Part shown: piece after piece, positions 40,801 to 51,569 of the stretch
Layout of the letters: each line of letters starts with the position of its first letter
How positions within the stretch are numbered: the first letter of the stretch is position 1
Source of the DNA: Rhynchopus euleeides
Lineage: Eukaryota > Euglenozoa > Diplonemea > Diplonemida > Diplonemidae
Reading direction: 5' to 3'
Length of the DNA: 64,000 nt
NCBI GenBank assembly: GCA_963210315.1
Contig: OY723270.1
Coordinates: forward strand, 806,001-870,000
The notes under the pieces: model-generated
What the model saw: only the letters and a program-made list of their open reading frames with translations
What the model was told of the DNA's origin: nothing
The model's database searches: none
Position numbers and translations under genes: made by a program

Positions 40801-40874
40801 TGGTCAGAGACCCCCTGACAGTCGCAGCATGCTCCCGAGGACTGTCCCAACGATGCAGAAATGAATCTGCTCCT
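37680..40874 (+). repeat. Segmental duplication, copy A (~3.2 kb)
   Basis: From CTGCCGTGTGTCAGACGGGG to just after the cyclase stop (AATCTGCTCCT), this matches 44654-49202 at about 97%. It carries the 3' end of the Pro/Ala-rich ORF, a 640-bp intergenic stretch without other genes, and the whole cyclase-like gene. Confidence 0.95.
38471..40864 (+). CDS. Transmembrane receptor with degenerate class III cyclase domain, copy A
   Basis: A single-exon 797-aa protein from the ATG at 38471 (frame open upstream, no earlier ATG that fits). A signal-anchor helix spans about 8-32, a ~365-residue extracellular domain of Cache-like size follows, and a second helix lies at about 398-428. A HAMP/coiled segment ends in Phe-Arg-Thr-Phe-Met-Pro, as before many protist adenylate cyclase domains. 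The class III cyclase homology domain (about 540-690) keeps the second metal Asp589 in Gln-Gly-Asp-Arg, but the first metal position is Asn547, and the Asn and Arg of the transition-state site are Ser654 and Leu658. It is therefore probably inactive alone, acting as a pseudo-cyclase or dimer partner. It sits on the segmental duplication. Confidence 0.8.
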   Translation: MGCEVNIPILSVILTAMLLSTSSSLAGGLMIYFQGLEALERSLDQTSESEVRSLREGVLAVDQRFVGDLTLAKQFFFSQQQINTTDSEDWSRRMNSLFFTQVNASETMYYVAIMLHTYGPKDTITDMAYATVWVDVLKDGSRKFVQSVSGDFMKPSNMLNGKILSTAHAIDQQTGNVKEFLYLWDIAFSGYAADRVTYTLDPRNGVVDVADGFSVEHDIPDAHAARLAGPLLWHSPSRDFLYSYHKIDAIYVPPNPPHPWHKYRAVRVTVGYLTQAFVEVFTQHSKVEGTTILLVNREMGRVLASTVPGFTVVPPECQDKGLTGQGAVAKGCFMNFTSHFSPTLRDAFVKSGQHPSGHFAREDLGGDEHFIRRSVVSDDKELIWLRPVSAVEGEVRKALNLLIVFVTLVLVFDTITSVAEVVFIAIPLRKLAVAIGYIGNMDIDDANQSISMYRQCTVMVKEIRSLMEGMTATIGRLEEFRTFMPDMILENQSEYPESVAVSSNSSYQSHQSSLSGSARQPGKESTLDPSLGLYMSNKRSIGLLAVNVVDWSSTVDNDASMIETHSDIVTQVMESVVKRNGTIYSFQGDRFIAAWNAVKRSSDIPTRSCQTAIDLHASVMRVKLSTSVCHGKARVGNLGNETVRRFTVVTPLISWAMLLEQYNKDYGLTITTDELLTRAVKGIFRFRVVDGLERPKTKDVVVIAEIIDQLDVRIAEWMYQLEASENEDQFAACNDFAVGVIHEEWDSITLPRKHDYPYFELFLRAYQHRGFTPLSIFGQRPPDSRSMLPRTVPTMQK

Positions 40875-41596
40875 CCCGGCCCCCAAAACTCCACTCCCCC
40901 CCACACTTTCTCCGCACCGTGCACTAGTTTTGACAAACCACTAGATCAGCCGGCAACTGATAGCTCGACAACTGACCACTTGTCGAGTCGACAACTGCAA
41001 GTGGATTTTGCCTGCAATCCCAGTCAGTTGTCGCGTCGACAACTGACCACTTGTCGAGTTTGAGGTTGTCGACTCGACTCGTTGAGGTCACTCGTACATA
41101 GCAAACTAGTGAACTCCATCACTCAATGAAGGGAGATCATTATTGTGCTTCCTTCTACTTCTGTTTTCACCCCCCCATCATCATCAAGAATCACCCGATT
41201 TCCCAAATCGGGGCTTTTTTACCAACGTTCGCCAGCTGCTTGAGGGTGTGAAATAAGGGTTCTATCCAACAAGGATATCAAGGCGGCACTTTCAAAGTAC
41301 TGCCAAGGACAGCGCCACGTGGGTGTGTGCTACTGATATATGCTACGTCATCATGTGAAACCCTCCCCAGCGTGTGCCAACACCCCTGTGTTTATCCCAG
41401 CGTGTGCCAACATCCCTCCGCTTTTTCACGCGGTTTCATGTTTTTTCACTCAAAGTCGTCAGCTGATTGAGGGTGATATTGAGGGTTCTATCCAACAAGG
41501 ATATCAAGGCGGCACTTTCAAAGTCCTGCCAAGGACAGCGCCACGTGGGTGTGTGCTTCTGATCTATGGCCTCGTCTATAACCCCCCCCCCCCCTA
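40865..41596. other. Non-coding, short tandem and dispersed repeats
   Basis: At 40925-41090 GTCGACAACTGACCACTTGT-type words repeat in both orientations. A block (GGGTTCTATCCAACAAGGAT to CAGCGCCACGTGGGTGTGTG) occurs at 41258-41332 and 41478-41555 and again at 55398-55466. A hairpin GATTTCCCAAATCGGGGC lies at 41199. No gene is seen. Confidence 0.6.
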
Positions 41597-42926
41597 GGGG
41601 CCCGGATGTACTTGAAAAAAATGTAATAAAATTTTTTCCGACCCCAAACAAGGGTGATTGGCACCTAAAATGGGTGTACCCACCTCAAAAATATGTCTGG
41701 GGACCCAATGAAACCGGTTTTTCACACTTAGTCGCCCATTTTCGGCCCGAATTTTTGAAAAAACGGTGAAAAAAAGGGGTTTTGCCCATTTTGGGCAAAA
41801 CCCCGATTTTCATGAAAAAATGTCAAAATGGGGGCAACTGGACCCCATTTCGGGTGTTTTTCGGGTGAAAAACGTACCATAGGCATCCCTGGGGCACATT
41901 GTATACCGCCCAGGGCCTCTAGGACCAGTAGAAGCACGTGAAAATGCGTAATTTTACCCAAAAAAAGGACCCTGCAACCACCCTGCACACACCCTGCACA
42001 GACCCTGCAACCATGTTGCCGGCACCCTATCACCCTATAATCACCCAGAACCCACTGGGTAGGCCCGAAAAGGGGTGTATGGGCCTGTCGGAACAGGTTT
42101 TCGACACCGAATTGCCCAAATTTGGTCCGATTTTTTGAAAAAACTGTGTATAGTGGGGGTTTCGCCAATATGGGGTCAACATCCAAATTTTCATGAAAAA
42201 ATGTCAAAATGGGGGCAACTGGACCCCATTTCGGGTGTTTTTCGGGTGAAAAACGTACCATAGGCATCCCTGGGGTACATTGCATACCATCCAGGGCCTC
42301 TAGGACCAGTAGAAGCACGTGAAAATGCGTAATTTTACCCAAAAAAAAGGACCCTGCACCGATGTTGTCGGACCCTGCACACACCCTGCAACCATGTTGC
42401 CGGCACCCTATCACCCTATAAACCACTGGGAATGCCCGAAAAGGGGTGTATGGGCCTGTCGGAACAGGTTTTCGACACCGAATTGCCCAAATTTGGTCCG
42501 ATTTTTTGAAAAAACGGTGAAAAATGGGGGTTTCGCCAATATGGGGTCAACATCCAGATTTTCATGAAAAAATGAAAAACTGGGGCAGCTAGACCCCATT
42601 TCGGGTGTTTTTCGGGTGAAAAACGTACCCTAGGCATCCCTGGGGTACATTGTATACCACCCAGGGCCTCTAGGACCAGTAGAAGCGCGTTAAAATGCAC
42701 ATTTTACCCAAAAATGACCCTGCAACCACCCTGCACAGGACTTTCCCCAGAAAAACGGGAAAAATACCAAAAAATGGCCAAAAATGAGGGTTGGTGGGCC
42801 CAAAAGTGGGTAAAAACATCCGGAAATTCATATCTGGGGTGGGTTTGGGGGTGGTTTTGCACTGTTGACCTCCAGACCCGGATATTTAAAAAAAAATACA
42901 GTTTTTTATATGGACATCCGGGCCCC
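41597..42926. mobile_element. 1330-bp TIR element with three ~370-bp internal tandem repeats
   Basis: GGGGCCCGGATGT and ACATCCGGGCCCC are the ends, each flanked by TA (41595-41596, 42927-42928), inside a poly-C tract. The interior carries three tandem copies of about 370 bp (starts near 41745, 42118 and 42492), each with TTTCATGAAAAAATG, GGACCCCATTTCGGGTGTTT and CATCCCTGGGGTACATTG words. Minus-strand frames stay open through part of two copies but encode no recognised domain. Confidence 0.85.
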
Positions 42927-42928
42927 TA

Positions 42929-43658
42929 ACCCCCCCCCCCCCAAACCGACTTTTTAGCCATTTTTCAGGTTTTTGCAAAAAAAAAAATCGGCCATTGTCC
43001 TCAACTGGGCCCCCAACAAACACCCGAAAACAGTTTTTCGATGCTTGGTGGGTGTTGGAGACACAGAGAGGACGTGAAAACTGCACATCGTTGGGGTATT
43101 TTTAGGTGAAATGAAGGCCGGAAAACGGTTTGCTCAGTACATCAGAAAAAAATATTCTCTTCCCAAGAAGTAGAGTGCAGAAGGGACACAATCGTGTGCA
43201 GCAGGGAAGTCGCTGTCAAGTCGGAGGGAGCCGTGTTTCTCGGCTCCATGCAGTTTCGGCAGGGCACTAGCCAAGTGTCCATCACAAACGACGATAGCCT
43301 TGGGGGATTTCACTTCCCGGAGGGCGTCTGTTTCAGAAAATCAACGACTGGACAGGGAGAAGGCAATTCCGGGCAATGCCGAGCAACTCCGGGCCCTGGA
43401 AGTGCAAGCAAGAGGTGCCACATCGGCTGCACCTCTGCAGGGGTGATTTTTTGCGCAGTTCCCAACCCTCTGAAAAGGGAGGAAAATTTCACAGAAATCT
43501 GAACTTTGGCTTCACAGGGCCCCGAGAACCCCCCACGAACACCCCCCATGTGTCCCCGATATCATATCCCAGGTGTTTCATGAGACAGATGCTCGAATTT
43601 TCAGAAAAAACCTGAAAAAATGGCTAAAAAGCCGGTTTTTTTTTGGGGGGGGGGTTTT
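42929..43658. mobile_element. ~730-bp TIR element abutting the previous one
   Basis: Left ACC-run then AAACCGACTTTTTAGCCATT; the right end mirrors it as AATGGCTAAAAAGCCGGTTT then a G run. It starts at the TA that ends the preceding element and is followed by TA near 43659. No gene. Confidence 0.7.
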
Positions 43659-43679
43659 TATAGACGGTCCCATATGTTA

Positions 43680-44650
43680 CGGCGGCATCATGTGAAACCC
43701 TCCCCAGCATATCCTATATCCCTGATACGCTCACGAACATCATGACACGGAGGAAACAGAAGCCGAAACGACCTGCCGAGCACACGGGTGGTGCCATGTT
43801 GATCCACGCAGCGATCTCCCATGACGGGAAGGCTTGTCGCCAGTCACCTTGGGGATTAAAAAAAAGGGTTGCAGTGTCTCATCAGGCTAAACCCGTGCCT
43901 TCTTCACCCCCTATCTTCATAGCTTGAAGCTTGTCGTCAACAACATGTTCTGATATTGACAGGACCATGGTCTTTCGGAGGGGCTGATCCTGAATACAGA
44001 GGTTCTTTGTCATGAGTGCGGGAGGCAGACGATTCTCCCCTGAAACGACGCTCGTTTCACAGCAGGAGAGCAGAACCTCAGCCTCCCATGTCTCATGGCT
44101 CCCCGGTTGTAGCGCCGAGCCCTCAGCTGGAGAGGTATCGGTGGTCGCCAATGTTGTTCCCGGGTCGTCGCATAGTAGCCGGTAGTAGAGGAGAACGCTG
44201 CACCTCCGCCCCACCCCCCCCAGATCTTTTGTCGCGAGCTCTGCCATGTCTGCTCTGCCACTTTGCTTGCACCACACGCACGGGAAGGCACCATCGTGTT
44301 AAACCCCATTCCCTGTTCCCAAGACAGGGCAGTGATGAATGTCACTGAGTGGTGAGGGGCACGGATGCTTGCTGTAGTTGAGAAAGAGCACTGTCCTCCC
44401 GTTCCAACAGCGTGTTTAGTGACTGGACTAATGATAACTAAATTCACTATGGGGGTCTTCGCGATGGGGTGGCTGTCAGTGCGTTTTTGGTGCATTTCCT
44501 GTTGAACTGGCTGAAAACTAACGAAGATTGACGAAGGATAACGACCAGCGAAGACCCCCCTAAGGGTTGTCTCCTTACGAAGCTTTCTCTTGATCCACCT
44601 TGCACAGCATATCTGGTGTGGTGACTACAAAAAGGACGAACCTTCCCCGC
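43680..44650. repeat. Dispersed ~0.9-kb repeat, copy 1
   Basis: Blocks in this stretch (CATGTGAAACCCTCCCCAGC, GCCATGTTGATCCACGCAGC, CGGTTGTAGCGCCGAGCCCT, TTAAACCCCATTCCCTGTTC, TTTCTCTTGATCCACCTT) recur in the same order at 55478-56170. It includes a family 1 MITE. No gene is supported. Confidence 0.8.
44451..44559 (-). mobile_element. 108-bp MITE, family 1
   Basis: Ends GGGGGTCTTCGC and GCGAAGACCCCC with an internal GTTGAACTGGCTGAAAACTA close to the 11600 and 53793 copies. A clear 3-bp duplication is not visible here. Confidence 0.85.
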
Positions 44651-45294
44651 TGCTGTCTGCCGTGTGTCAGACGGGGAGCCGTGATACCGCGACGACGTCC
44701 TCATCGGCCCGGTGGCTCAAAAGCCCCGACCCCCATGCGTCGGACGGCTTGCATCACAGCCTGCCCCTGTCTCCAAATGTGGACCCGACAATACGGAAGC
44801 TGTGAGGGTGAGGAGGTGGGGGGTGGGGGTGGGTGGTGCAGATCGGCACACCTCCTCCGCCCCTTCCCCAAGGGGGGTGGGGAGGTGGGGAGAGTGATTT
44901 ATGCGCACGCCCCCACTGTGCGTGTGGGAGGTGAGTGTCAGAAGCTAAAGTGGTTCTGCAGTGGTTTTATAGAGTTTGGCCTCAACCGGAGGGCCCCCTT
45001 GCCCAGGCGAGTTGTATTGAGCTGGCGTGTAGAAGGTTTGGACGAAGAGTTAGAGGAAGTGTTGAGACCAGGATGGTTCAGCACAGCAGAGCTGCGCTTC
45101 CCCCCCCCCCCCCCCCCCCGGCAGGCCAAATGGAGTCAGGTGACTGTCCCGTTTGTTCCGCTTTTTTTGGCATCACTTACTGTTCCTTAGCTTCACCGGT
45201 GTGTGTTGCAGGTCGGTGCTTCGATGCACTTTTTGGGATTACCCTCTCAACACACAATCGCCTCACACTCAACACAGAGAGGTGAGGCTGTTGT

Positions 45295-46169
45295 CCTCCG
45301 AGCCCCCTTCCCCCTCCCCATCCTCCGTATGTGACGATGAAACAAACAGCTGGCTCGACGGGTCTCCGACAGGTCCGTCAGGTCCCGACCTTGATTATCC
45401 GACGCTCAAACGGCGCCTGGATGACCATGTAGATCTCGACTCTGATGAGAAGCCTATGTCTCCCGGCCCGTCTGACCAAGAGCCTGACGTCCCGACGCTC
45501 CAAGAGCACATGGATGCTACCGAAAACCTCGCTTCCCCCAAACCACCACCATACCCCTCTCCTCACGTGTGCCCCCTCCCGATCAGTGTGTGCGAATATC
45601 ACTCAGGCCCGGCCCCTTCAATAGTAGATGTGGTCCTGCCGATTTCAGACCGTGTTGTGGACGATGAGCTTCAAGCTATTAAAAGAAACAGTAGTGCCCT
45701 TGACGCAGTGACATCTCTTGCGCCTGGAAAACGACTCCCCCTCCCCGAGGTTCTGCCTCGCCATCAGATCACGTGTCAACTGCTCCCTCGTCTTATCAAG
45801 GTAGCGGAAGACCTCATCACAAAACAACGCTTGACGATGGCGGACAGAACCCCACGGAGCTGCAAACCGTGTGTTCATCAAATTAAACGAGGGTGCGACG
45901 GCAACCCTGTCGCTGCCTGGCTCTCCACACGCCGAGTGCCAAAGAAAACTGTGTCGGCTAAGAGGCCCTGGAGACCGCGCCCTTCGCGCGGCCACCAGGC
46001 CCCAAAGCTCCGCCCTAAAAGCAAAAACATATACGTCTCTTCCTCTTCTTTCTTTCTGGAGGCCGCCGTCGTATCCCGGCTCACAACCGGGCTACAGGCG
46101 CAGAGTGCCTCGTTCGGACCTCCTTTTCCTTTACCGAGGAGGCGATCACGCCCTAGCGGCGTGACATAG
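45295..46169 (+). pseudogene. Truncated ORF in the insertion, possible retroelement ORF1
   Basis: About 290 codons open from the left edge of the insertion to TAG-type stop at 46169, with no start at the edge. The N-terminal half is acidic and Pro/Ser-rich. The second half is basic, with a Cys-Lys-Pro-Cys ... Gly-Cys cluster and Arg/Lys-rich stretches. A basic, Cys-containing protein would suit a nucleic-acid-binding ORF1, but I do not recognise the family. Confidence 0.4.
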
Positions 46170-46240
46170 GTTAATATACAGGACAGCGGGTACGGTTCCC
46201 TCGCCGAGGCGCGGTGCCGGCACGCTAATCCAACTTTAAT

Positions 46241-46627
46241 ACCGTATTCGGAAAAATACTGGAACGGAAAAATGCTGGAACGGATTTTTTCTAGAACGGA
46301 AAATAACTGGAACAAACCCGGATTTTCGAAACTTGGAACATTATTCCGTTCCAGTATTTTTCCGTTCCAGAATTAGAATATGGGGGAAATTGACGGGTAC
46401 TTGTCAGTTTTTGGGGCACATGTCCGAAATCCCACCTCACCCCACCCCATGCCATGGTGGAGGATGGTGGGCCCAACATACCCTTGGGAAAGTACCCGAC
46501 TCTCAGAAAACGGCCAAGTCCGCGCAGACCCCCCAAAACAATTCTGGAACGGAAAATAACTGGAACAGATGGGGTCTCGGCCGGAACTTGGAACATTATT
46601 CCGTTCCAGTATTTTTCCGAATACGGT
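46241..46627. mobile_element. 387-bp MITE with ACCGTATTCGG ends
   Basis: ACCGTATTCGGAAAAATACT and the exact reverse complement bound it; TGGAACGGAAAA-type words recur inside in both orientations. AAT lies on each side, consistent with a 3-bp duplication. Confidence 0.85.
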
Positions 46628-46798
46628 AATAATAATAGGCTGTTGTGGAAACCTGTGATGCTGCCTTGACGTTCCACACATGCGTGTGTTGTTCTTTGGA
46701 AAGTGCCGGCCCAACTCACTCACCACACCCACACCTCATTGCTTCTGACACCCCTCCGCCAGGTTGGGGTCCCGAAGCGGGTTTCCCGTTGCGGTAAG

Positions 46799-49192
46799 AT
46801 GGGATGCGAAGTCAACATCCCGATCCTGTCAGTGATCCTGACAGCAATGCTTCTGAGCACGTCGTCCTCCCTTGCTGGCGGGCTGATGATCTACTTCCAG
46901 GGGCTGGAGGCCCTCGAGAGGTCTCTGGATCAGACAAGCGAGAGTGAGGTGCGGAGCCTGAGGGAGGGTGTGCTGGCTGTCGAACAGCGCTTTGTGGGGG
47001 ATCTGACGCTTGCGAAGCAGTTCTTCTTCTCGCAGCAGCAGATCAACACGACTGACTCGGAGGACTGGACCCGCAGGATGAGCTCGCTCTTCTTTACCCA
47101 GGTCAACGCCTCTGAGACGATGTACTATGTCGCCATCATGCTGCACACGTACGGCCCGAAGGATAACATTACAGACATGGCCTACGCAACTGTATGGGTT
47201 GACGTGCTGAAGGATGGCTCCCGCAAGTTCGTCCAGTCTGTTAGTGGGGACTTCATGAAGCCCTCTAATGTGGTGAACGGCAAGATCTTGACCACCGCGC
47301 ACGCGATAGACCAGCAGACGGGCAATGTCAAAGAGTTCCTCTACCTGTGGGATATTGCGTTCGTAGGTTATGCGGCTGACCGAGTGACGTACACCCTGGA
47401 CCCACGCAACGGTGTCATTGATGTCGCCGATGGGTTCAGCGCCGAACACGATATCCCTGATGCCCATGCAGCGAGGCTGGCAGGTCCGCAGCTGTGGCAC
47501 TCACCTTCACGCGATTTCCTCTACAGCTACCACAAGATCGATGCAATCTACGTCCCGCCCAACCCCCCACATCCCTGGCACAAGTACCGTGCGGTGCGGG
47601 TCACTGTGGGCTACCTCACGCAGGCCTTCCTGGAGGTCTTCACACAGCACTCGAAGGTGGAGGGGACCACCATCCTGCTTGTCAACAGGGAGATGGGGCG
47701 TGTGCTGGCCTCGACTGTGCCCGGGTTCACAGTGGTTCCTCCTGAGTGCCAGGACAAGGGGCTCACCGGCCAAGGGGCAGTGGCTAAGGGATGCTTCATG
47801 AACTTCACGTCGCACTTCAGTCCGACGCTCCGCGATGCGTTCGTGAAGTCAGGGCAACACCCCAGCGGGCACTTCGCACGTGAGGATCTCGGGGGTGATG
47901 AGCACTTCATCAGGCGGTCTGTTGTGTCGGACGACAAAGAGCTCATCTGGCTGCGCCCCGTCTCTGCCGTTGAGGGTGAAGTCAGGAAAGCCCTGAACCT
48001 GCTGATCGTGTTTGTGACCCTTGTGCTAGTGTGCGACACGATCACCTCTGTCGCAGAAGTGGTGTTCATCGCCATTCCGCTGCGGAAGCTCGCTGTGGCA
48101 ATCGGATACATCGGGAACATGGACATCGATGATGCAAACCAGTCCATCAGCATGTACAGGCAGTGTACTGTGATGGTCAAAGAGATACGGAGCCTCATGG
48201 AGGGGATGACGGCCACCATCGGGCGGCTGGAGGAGTTCCGCACCTTCATGCCGGATATGATTCTCGAGAACCAATCGGAGTATCCAGAGAGTGTAGCTGT
48301 GTCGAGTAACAGCAGCTACCAGTCTCACCAGAGCAGCTTGTCGGGCAGTGCCAGGCAACCAGAGAAGGAGTTCGCATCAGATTCTGGCCTCGGACTCTAC
48401 ATGTCGAACAAGCGCACCGTCGGCCTGCTGGCGGTCAATGTAGTCGATTGGTCCTCAACTGTCGATAATGATGCGTTGATGATCGAGACCCACAGTGACA
48501 TTGTCACCCAGGTGATGGAGTCCGTGGTGAAGCGCAACGGCACGATCTACTCCTTCCAGGGGGACCGCTTTATAGCGGCGTGGAACGCCGTGAAGCGCTC
48601 GAGTGACATACCAACGCGGTCCTGCCAGACCGCCATCGACCTGCATGCATCTGTGATGCGCGTCAAGCTGTCCACGTCTGTCTGCCACGGGAAGGCGCGT
48701 GTGGGCAACCTCGGGAACGAAACCGTGCGGCGCTTCACCGTTGTGACCCCTCTGATCTCCTGGGCGATGCTGCTGGAGCAGTACAACAAGGACTACGGGC
48801 TGACCATCACAACAGACGAGCTGCTGACCAGGGCCGTCAAAGGCATCTTCCGTTTCAGGGTGGTCGACGGGTTGGAGAGGCCCAAGACGAAGGATGTCGT
48901 GGTGATTGCAGAGATCATAGAGCAGCTGGACGTACGGATTGCCGAATGGATGTACCAGCTGGAGGCATCCGAGAACGAAGATCAGTTCGCGGCATGCAAC
49001 GACTTTGCAGTTGGGGTCATCCACGAGGAGTGGGACCCCATCACTCTGCCGCGTAAACACGATTACCCGTACTTCGAGTTGTTCCTCAGGGCGTATCAGC
49101 ACAGGGAGTTCACCCCCCTGTCCATCTTTGGTCAGAGACCCCCTGACAGTCGCAGCATGCTCCCGAGGACTGTCCCAACGATGCAGAAATGA
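46799..49192 (+). CDS. Transmembrane receptor with degenerate class III cyclase domain, copy B
   Basis: A 797-aa paralog of the 38471 gene from ATG 46799, with about 97% identity and an intact frame. Topology, Asn at the first metal position, conserved second Asp, and Ser/Leu at the transition-state positions are the same as in copy A. Differences are concentrated in the extracellular part (for example Asp to Glu, Thr to Asn and Met-Leu to Val-Val changes between residues about 60 and 230) and in the short linker just before the cyclase domain. The 5' flank is changed by the 1.34-kb insertion about 160 bp upstream, so expression may differ. Both copies open suggests they are or were recently under selection. 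Confidence 0.8.
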   Translation: MGCEVNIPILSVILTAMLLSTSSSLAGGLMIYFQGLEALERSLDQTSESEVRSLREGVLAVEQRFVGDLTLAKQFFFSQQQINTTDSEDWTRRMSSLFFTQVNASETMYYVAIMLHTYGPKDNITDMAYATVWVDVLKDGSRKFVQSVSGDFMKPSNVVNGKILTTAHAIDQQTGNVKEFLYLWDIAFVGYAADRVTYTLDPRNGVIDVADGFSAEHDIPDAHAARLAGPQLWHSPSRDFLYSYHKIDAIYVPPNPPHPWHKYRAVRVTVGYLTQAFLEVFTQHSKVEGTTILLVNREMGRVLASTVPGFTVVPPECQDKGLTGQGAVAKGCFMNFTSHFSPTLRDAFVKSGQHPSGHFAREDLGGDEHFIRRSVVSDDKELIWLRPVSAVEGEVRKALNLLIVFVTLVLVCDTITSVAEVVFIAIPLRKLAVAIGYIGNMDIDDANQSISMYRQCTVMVKEIRSLMEGMTATIGRLEEFRTFMPDMILENQSEYPESVAVSSNSSYQSHQSSLSGSARQPEKEFASDSGLGLYMSNKRTVGLLAVNVVDWSSTVDNDALMIETHSDIVTQVMESVVKRNGTIYSFQGDRFIAAWNAVKRSSDIPTRSCQTAIDLHASVMRVKLSTSVCHGKARVGNLGNETVRRFTVVTPLISWAMLLEQYNKDYGLTITTDELLTRAVKGIFRFRVVDGLERPKTKDVVVIAEIIEQLDVRIAEWMYQLEASENEDQFAACNDFAVGVIHEEWDPITLPRKHDYPYFELFLRAYQHREFTPLSIFGQRPPDSRSMLPRTVPTMQK

Positions 49193-49320
49193 ATCTGCTC
49201 CTGCACCCCCCCCCCTCCCGCACTTGATCATTCTTGTGCTTCCTTCTACTTCGATTTCACTACCCCCGCCACCCCCGACCTTCTCCTGATGAAGGGAGAT
49301 TATTGTTGTGATTCCTTTTA

Positions 49321-50901
49321 CAGTATACCAATAAACACCGGTGGGGTAAAAACCCACCTTAGCCCTCCAAAATCGTGAAATCCACCGGTGTTTATACCCC
49401 ACCGATATTTTTACCCCACCGGAGTTCGTACCCCACCGATGTTTATACCCCGATGATACACTGGGACAATGCAATTTTCAGGGGTTCTGTACCGCTGCAT
49501 CGCCTCGCCCTTTGATGCATGTGACAATGCGTCGGAGTCGGAACGGCAGTTGGACGCACGGCATCCTAGCAAGGCGAGCCCGGTACATCGGGCGTGCAAT
49601 GCGGCATTAGAGGAGCGAGGGCAAATATACGACCCTTGTGAACGAGGGTGGCAGGCCTGCTGCTCTCAGCACCCCAGCCTCGGCAGCGATTCTCGACGAC
49701 CTTCGGAAGTTGAGGTGCGGGTTTGTGAACCCCGTTGTTGTCCAGGCGACCGCTAGGCACTCTACAACCAGAAGATGGGTCTGCAGTAGTGCAACGTGGG
49801 TGCGTCTGCGAACCGGCAAATGGCGGCGGAGGCGCGTGCCGACCAAGGTGGTTGTTCGTTCCGAGGTGGTGAAGTGGGATTGGCTGGTTGAACCCTAAAG
49901 GAAGACCAAATGAAGCTGTACGTCTTCTCTGGAATCCCCCGTAGTGACGTGCAGGGTGGGGGTGAGTGGGGTCAAAAATTGCATTGTCTCATGATTTCAG
50001 GTGTAAAAACATCGGTGGGGTACAAACCCACCTTAGCTCCCCAAAACTGCAAAATCCACCGGTGTTTGTACCCCTCCGGTGTTTTTACCCCACCGATGTT
50101 CGTATCCCACCGGTATTTGTTGGTATCCACCCACAAGCCAGTCTTCCAATAAACACCGGTGGGGTAAAAACCCACCTTAGCCCTCCAAAATCGTGAAATC
50201 CACCGGTGTTTATACCCCACCGATGTTTTTACTCCACCGGAGTTCGTACCCCACCGATGTTTATACCCCTGTACCGCGGCATCGCCTCGCTCTTTGATGC
50301 ATGTGACAATGCGTCGGAGTCGAAACGGCAGTTGGACGCACGGCATCCTAGCAAGGCGAGCGCCTGGTACATCGGGCGCGCGATGCGGCATAGAGGGCAA
50401 AGATACGACCCTTGTGAACAAGGGTGGCAGGACTGTTACTCTCAGCACCCCGGCATGTGGGCAGCGATTCTCGACGACCTTCGGAAGTTGAGGTGCGGGT
50501 TTGTGAACCCCGTTGTTGTCCGGGCGACCGCTAGGCACTCTACAACCAGAAGGTGAGTCTGCAGTGGTGTCGTGGGTGCGTCTGCGAACCGGCCAGTGGC
50601 GGCGGAGGCGCGTGTCGACCAAGGTGGTTGTTAGTTCCGAGATGGTGAAGTGGGATTGGGTGGTTGAACCCCAAAGGAACACCAAATGAAGCTGTAGGCA
50701 GTCTTCGCTGGAATCTCCCGTAGTGATGCGCGGTGTGGTGGGGTGGGGGTGAGTGGGGTCAAAAATTGCATTTGTCTCATGATTTCAGGTGTAAAAACAC
50801 CGGTGGGGTACAAACCCACCTTAGCTCCCCAAAATCGCAAAATCCACCGGTGTTTTTACCCCACCAATGTTCGTACCCCACCGGTATTTGTTGGTATACT
50901 G
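49321..50901. mobile_element. 1581-bp TIR element, CAGTATACCAA ends, TA duplication
   Basis: CAGTATACCAATAAACACCG and its near complement at 50876-50901 are flanked by TA (49319-49320, 50902-50903). It consists of two tandem copies of an ~800-bp unit (49327 and 50148). Each has CCACCGGTGTTTATACCCCA-type arrays and a shared GGCATCGCCTCGCYCTTTGA segment. CAGT ends with TA duplication are typical of Tc1/mariner-type elements. Short frames in the units are shared but encode nothing recognised. Confidence 0.85.
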
Positions 50902-50903
50902 TA

Positions 50904-51569
50904 GAGGGGCCCAAGCTGCGTAACCTTAAGCGTGGGCAAAATTTCGGCGATTTAAAAATCGCATTGTCTAAATCACTACCCCACCAAAAATCACTCTACG
51001 GAATCCGTCTGACCTAGCAGCACCTATCAGCACCTAAATGCTGCCCGTTTGTTAAATTTAAAATCCAAAAAACTCCCAAAACACGGGGCCCTTGAGACAA
51101 TGCGAAAATCGCGAAAAATCCGAAAAAAAATTTTCCCGAAATTTCGCCCAAAACCCCGTTTTTCCGGCCCCAGGCACACCCACACCCAGAAAAAACTGGT
51201 TTTTGGGCAAAAATTTCGGGTTCAAAAATTTCACTTTTTCGCTGAAAAATGGCCTGGGGGGGCCTCAGACACGATACAGGGGGGTTTTCTGAGGGTTTTG
51301 GGACCCTCCAGACGCAAAACATCTGCGCTGTCTGGAGGGGTTACTGCATGTTAAACCCCATTCTCTGCTCCCAAGGCAGGGCAGCTGCTTATGAGAAGGT
51401 TGGTACCTGGCACGTCCTTGACGTGTGGTGCTCCTCTGATCAGCAGCTGAGTGGTGAGGGGCATGCCTCCATTTTCAAGTGTGTTGGAGTGCACGCCTCC
51501 TGAAGGTGTGGTGTTCTTGTGCAGGACGAAGAGCCGGCGGCTAGATACTCCTGGACTGACGTGTGCTGG
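50904..51569. other. Non-coding region before the minisatellite
   Basis: Poly-A/T rich 51060-51260; a copy of the TTAAACCCC...GAGTGGTGAGGGGC block at 51349-51465. No gene is seen. Confidence 0.5.

Larger units (their letters stand above)
45295..46636 (+). mobile_element. 1342-bp insertion with 10-bp TSD and TAA-repeat tail
   Basis: AGGCTGTTGT occurs at 45285-45294 and 46637-46646 but only once at the matching site of copy A, which proves a single insertion event. The right end is a short (TAA)n run. It carries a long frame (below) and a younger MITE at 46241-46627. A variable-length duplication and simple-repeat tail suggest a 5'-truncated non-LTR retrotransposon, but no RT or endonuclease is present. 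Confidence 0.85.
44654..49202 (+). repeat. Segmental duplication, copy B, with 1.34-kb insertion
   Basis: Matches copy A at 37680-40874 except for an insertion at 45295-46636 and scattered substitutions. Copy B has lost most of the Pro/Ala-rich ORF upstream of the breakpoint. Confidence 0.95.

Noticed and set aside
41728-42700. Minus-strand frame of 232 codons in the 41597 element
   Set aside because: It spans a tandem-repeat boundary and repeats itself with the 370-bp period; no protein family.
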